NCBI GenBank assembly: GCA_025062325.1
Contig: JANXAL010000028.1
Span: 1 to 64,000 of the forward strand
Direction: 5' to 3'
Origin: Roseiflexus sp.
GTDB lineage: Bacteria > Chloroflexota > Chloroflexia > Chloroflexales > Roseiflexaceae
DNA: 64,000 nucleotides
Below, one piece after another: positions 61,396 through 64,000 of the stretch; position 1 is the first letter of the stretch, and each line of letters begins with the position of its first letter. Position numbers and translations under genes: made by a program. The notes below the pieces were generated by a model. That model did not search any database. It was not told where the DNA came from and worked only from the letters and a program-made list of their open reading frames with translations.

Positions 61396-62766
61396 ATGGG
61401 AATGCGCACCTCACGGATCAGCGGGTTCTATCAGCTCAGCCCCGACGAGCGTCTCGAAATCGTGCGGTCGTTCGATGGGCTGAACGATGAAGACCTGCGC
61501 CAGCTCCGCGGCGGCGATGGCGCCCTGACCGTTGAGCGCGCTGACAAGATGATCGAGAACGTGATTGGCACCTTCAACCTGCCGCTTGGCATTGCGACCA
61601 ACTTCCTGATCAACGGGCGCGATGTGCTCATTCCAATGGTCGTCGAGGAGCCATCGATTGTCGCAGGCGCCAGTTACGCGGCGAAGTTGGTGCGCGATGG
61701 AGGCGGGTTCCAGGCGAGTTCGACCCCGCCGCTCATGATCGGCCAGGTGCAACTGGTGCGCGTCGCCGACCCGCACCGCGCTCGCCACGACATCCTGGCG
61801 CGTCGCGCGGACATTCTAGCGCTTGCCAATCAGCAGAGCAGCACGCTGGCGGCGCTCGGCGGCGGCGCCAAGGATGTTGAAGTGCGTTTCTTCGAGACCA
61901 GCCCGATGGGTCCGATGCTGGTCGTGCATCTGATCATCGACTGCCGCGATGCGATGGGCGCCAATGCCATCAATACGATGGCAGAAGCGGTTGCGCCGTT
62001 GCTCGAGGAGATCAGCGGCGGCAAGGCGTACCTGCGTATCCTCTCGAATCTGAGTGATCGACGGTTGGCGCGGGCGCGGGCGGTTGTGCCGGCACAGTCG
62101 CTAGCGCGCGACGGTCTAAGCGGCGAGGAGGTCATTGAAGGCATTCTGTGGGCGTATGCCTTGGCTGTGGTTGACCCCTATCGTGCAACGACGCACAACA
62201 AGGGAATCCTAAACGGTATCGATCCGATCCTGATCGCGACCGGCAACGACTGGCGGGCCGTCGAGGCGGGCGCGCACGCCTACGCCGCGCGGAGCGGTCG
62301 GTACACGTCGCTATCGCACTGGGAGCGTGACGCGCAGGGGAATCTGGTTGGCACCCTTGAGATGCCGCTCGCAGTCGGCGTTGTCGGTGGCGCGACGAAG
62401 GTGCACCCGGCGGCGCAGGCGGCGCTCAAGTTGCTGGGAGTCACCCACGCGCACGAACTGGCGGAAATCTGTGTCTGCGCTGGTCTGGCCTCGAACCTGG
62501 CGGCAATGCGTGCGCTGGCGACCGAGGGGATTCAGCGCGGTCACATGAGCCTGCATGCACGTCAGATCGCCATGGCTGCCGGAGCGCAGGGCGCTGAGGT
62601 GGATATGATCGCGGCGCGGATGGTGCAGGAGCGGCAGATCAAACCGGCGCGCGCCGAGGCGCTGCTGGCGGAGCTGCGCGCCCGCAACGCTGGCGCCGAT
62701 CACGCTCCGTCGGAAGCGTCGCACCGTTCATTGTCAGAGGCTTACAGCATCGCTCAAACAGGTTGA
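61396..62766 (+). CDS. mvaA: Hydroxymethylglutaryl-CoA reductase (class II-like)
   Basis: The 456-residue protein has the HMG-CoA reductase marks [20 protein letters not shown] and [20 protein letters not shown], with the catalytic Glu. The conserved Asp region is [18 protein letters not shown] and the His near the C-terminus is in [13 protein letters not shown]. The length and start fit the bacterial class II enzyme. In the mevalonate pathway it makes mevalonate from HMG-CoA; the neighbouring HMG-CoA synthase supports a biosynthetic role. GGAG lies 11 bases before the ATG. Confidence 0.95.
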   Translation: MGMRTSRISGFYQLSPDERLEIVRSFDGLNDEDLRQLRGGDGALTVERADKMIENVIGTFNLPLGIATNFLINGRDVLIPMVVEEPSIVAGASYAAKLVRDGGGFQASSTPPLMIGQVQLVRVADPHRARHDILARRADILALANQQSSTLAALGGGAKDVEVRFFETSPMGPMLVVHLIIDCRDAMGANAINTMAEAVAPLLEEISGGKAYLRILSNLSDRRLARARAVVPAQSLARDGLSGEEVIEGILWAYALAVVDPYRATTHNKGILNGIDPILIATGNDWRAVEAGAHAYAARSGRYTSLSHWERDAQGNLVGTLEMPLAVGVVGGATKVHPAAQAALKLLGVTHAHELAEICVCAGLASNLAAMRALATEGIQRGHMSLHARQIAMAAGAQGAEVDMIAARMVQERQIKPARAEALLAELRARNAGADHAPSEASHRSLSEAYSIAQTG

Positions 62767-62777
62767 CGCGAAGGGGC

Positions 62778-62830
62778 AAAGGCGCAAAGTCGCGCAATCA
62801 ATACTACAACTCCTGCGTCTTTGCGCCTTT
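62778..62830. repeat. Inverted repeat between mvaA and mvaS
   Basis: AAAGGCGCAAAG (62778-62789) and CTTTGCGCCTTT (62819-62830) form a perfect 12-bp stem with a 29-base loop, 11 bases after the mvaA stop. It is not followed by a T-run. It could reduce read-through or protect mvaA mRNA. Similar words occur near 25565. Confidence 0.6.
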
Positions 62831-62982
62831 GCGTTAGCCCTTCTGAGCAGCTCTCCAGGATGACCGACAACCGGGAGGAGAACCCGGAACGCTGCATCCC
62901 GCTGTTGTGATGCAATTCCGTCTGTGCGGGCGCGCAGCGTTGTTCCGTGTTCTCTTTTCTTTGCCTTTGAAGGAGTAGTGTT

Positions 62983-64000
62983 ATGATGAAACCCGAACGA
63001 CCTGTAGGCATTATTGGGTACGGCGCGTACATCCCGCGCTTCCGCATCGCAGCGCGTGAGATTGCCCGTATCTGGGACGGCGCTGGAGGGACGCCGGTCG
63101 ACTCCAAGAGTGTGCCCGGTCCTGACGAAGATACGATTACGATGTCGATTGAAGCGGCGCGTAATGCTCTGGCGCGAGCGCGCATCACGCCCGACCGCCT
63201 CTCGGCAGTGTGGGTCGGCAGCGAGAGTCCCCCTTACTCGGTCAAACCGTCTGGCACGCTGGTTGCCGAGGCGCTTGGCGCAACCCCGTGGGTCAGCGCG
63301 GCCGACTGGGAGTTCGCCTGCAAAGCCGGTTCTGAGGCGTTGACCGCTGCGATGGGGATGGTTGGCAGCGGTATGGCGCAGTACGTGCTGGCAATTGGCG
63401 CCGATACGGCGCAGGGCCGACCCGGCGATGCGCTGGAATACACCGCTGCTGCTGGCGCCGCAGCGCTGCTCGTTGGTCCGGCAGCGGAGGCAGTGGCGGT
63501 TATTGAGGGCACAACCTCGTATGTGACTGATACGCCCGACTTTTTCCGCCGCGCTGATACGACATACCCCGTGCACGGGCACCGCTTCACTGGCGAGCCA
63601 GCTTATTTCAACACGTTGCGCAGCGCTGCCGAGCGGCTGCTGCACGACCTGGGAGCGCAGCCATCGGATTTCACCTATGCCGTCTTTCACCAGCCGAATA
63701 CGCGCTTCCCGCAGACCGTCGCCCGCCAACTGGGGTTCACGCCGCAACAGATTGCACCCGGGCTGCTATCGCCGAGGATCGGCAACGCCTACTCGGCAGC
63801 CGCGCTCCTCGGATTGTGCGCCATTCTCGATGTGGCGAAGCCAGGGGACAGGATTTTTGTGGCGACCTATGGTTCCGGCGCGGGATCTGACGCCTATGCG
63901 CTGCGCGTGACTGAGGCGCTGCCTGAACGCCGTGAGCGTGCACCGCTCACAGCCGCGTATCTGGCGCGTGAAACGTTCGTCGATTATGCCGTATACGCCA
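62983..64000 (+). CDS. mvaS: Hydroxymethylglutaryl-CoA synthase, 3' end outside window
   Basis: 339 residues are visible and the frame stays open to the window edge. The start ATG (62983) follows AAGGAG by 7 bases. Features are VGIIGYGAYIPRFRIAAREI, the catalytic Cys in WEFACKAGSEALTAAMGM, the His in VFHQPNTRFPQTVARQLG, and GNAYSAAALLGLC. The short early region, without eukaryote-type inserts, resembles archaeal HMG-CoA synthases, which often sit beside a thiolase and a DUF35 OB-fold gene; those may follow beyond the window. It condenses acetoacetyl-CoA and acetyl-CoA to HMG-CoA, the substrate of mvaA. Confidence 0.92.
   Translation, partial: MMKPERPVGIIGYGAYIPRFRIAAREIARIWDGAGGTPVDSKSVPGPDEDTITMSIEAARNALARARITPDRLSAVWVGSESPPYSVKPSGTLVAEALGATPWVSAADWEFACKAGSEALTAAMGMVGSGMAQYVLAIGADTAQGRPGDALEYTAAAGAAALLVGPAAEAVAVIEGTTSYVTDTPDFFRRADTTYPVHGHRFTGEPAYFNTLRSAAERLLHDLGAQPSDFTYAVFHQPNTRFPQTVARQLGFTPQQIAPGLLSPRIGNAYSAAALLGLCAILDVAKPGDRIFVATYGSGAGSDAYALRVTEALPERRERAPLTAAYLARETFVDYAVYA

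Overview
The window reads as a chromosomal segment of a Roseiflexus-like member of the Chloroflexota (filamentous anoxygenic phototrophs). This is an inference from the gene families, not a database match. The supporting genes are a CrtO-type carotenoid oxidoreductase, an acyl-CoA carboxylase subunit with fused biotin domain, an HMG-CoA synthase/reductase pair, split LplA/LplB lipoate ligase genes, a PrkA-DUF444-SpoVR operon without sporulation genes, and many GC-rich intergenic repeats. Promoters look sigma70-like, and several have an extended -10. There are no phage, IS or plasmid genes, so this is core chromosome with scattered gene decay.

Layout. 1-7.3 kb: end of a CrtO-like gene, a YbjN-like gene, a membrane-bound HAMP-STAS regulator, two GT4 glycosyltransferases and a small DarA-like c-di-AMP receptor candidate. 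7.4-9.9 kb: fabD-fabF under a clear promoter, divergent from the DarA-like gene. 10-16.3 kb: a HEPN-like/TM/SH3 protein, then serS behind two Nudix genes, and a gamma-glutamyltransferase. 16.4-19.7 kb: a small membrane protein, a degenerate APH-fold protein, a GH57 pseudogene, a rhodanese and tRNA-Arg(TCG). 19.9-29.2 kb: a REC-PAS-PAS-GGDEF-EAL protein, a YugP-type protease, a frameshifted gene, purF and polA. 30-34.3 kb: a GT2 glycosyltransferase, lplA/lplB, a haloacid dehalogenase-like gene and a broken MNT-HepT pair. 34.5-39.5 kb: recG, a degV pseudogene, an intact degV, a fakA pseudogene, asp23 and rpmB. 39.6-48.5 kb: a Cof phosphatase, then a five-gene minus-strand operon prkA, DUF444, spoVR with intein, a hypothetical gene and prmC. 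48.6-54 kb: a SAM hydrolase, a dynamin-like GTPase, a HisKA-like small protein, an S9 peptidase and a hypothetical gene. 54.2-64 kb: a penicillin acylase-family protein, an AadA-like nucleotidyltransferase, the carboxylase, a lipoprotein, and mvaA-mvaS, where mvaS runs off the end.

The most notable points are these. The SpoVR gene carries a 399-residue intein with a LAGLIDADG-type endonuclease domain whose first active-site block is altered. The asp23-fakA-degV-degV-recG locus has lost fakA and one degV by decay while asp23, one degV and recG remain open. Other decayed or degenerate genes are a GH57 enzyme, an APH-fold protein and an MNT-HepT module. At least six copies of a palindromic intergenic repeat, and several tracts of short degenerate motifs, fill almost every gene-free gap.

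Gene starts were chosen by Shine-Dalgarno position where one is visible, and several differ from the longest open frame. All family assignments come from motifs read by eye; no homology search was run.
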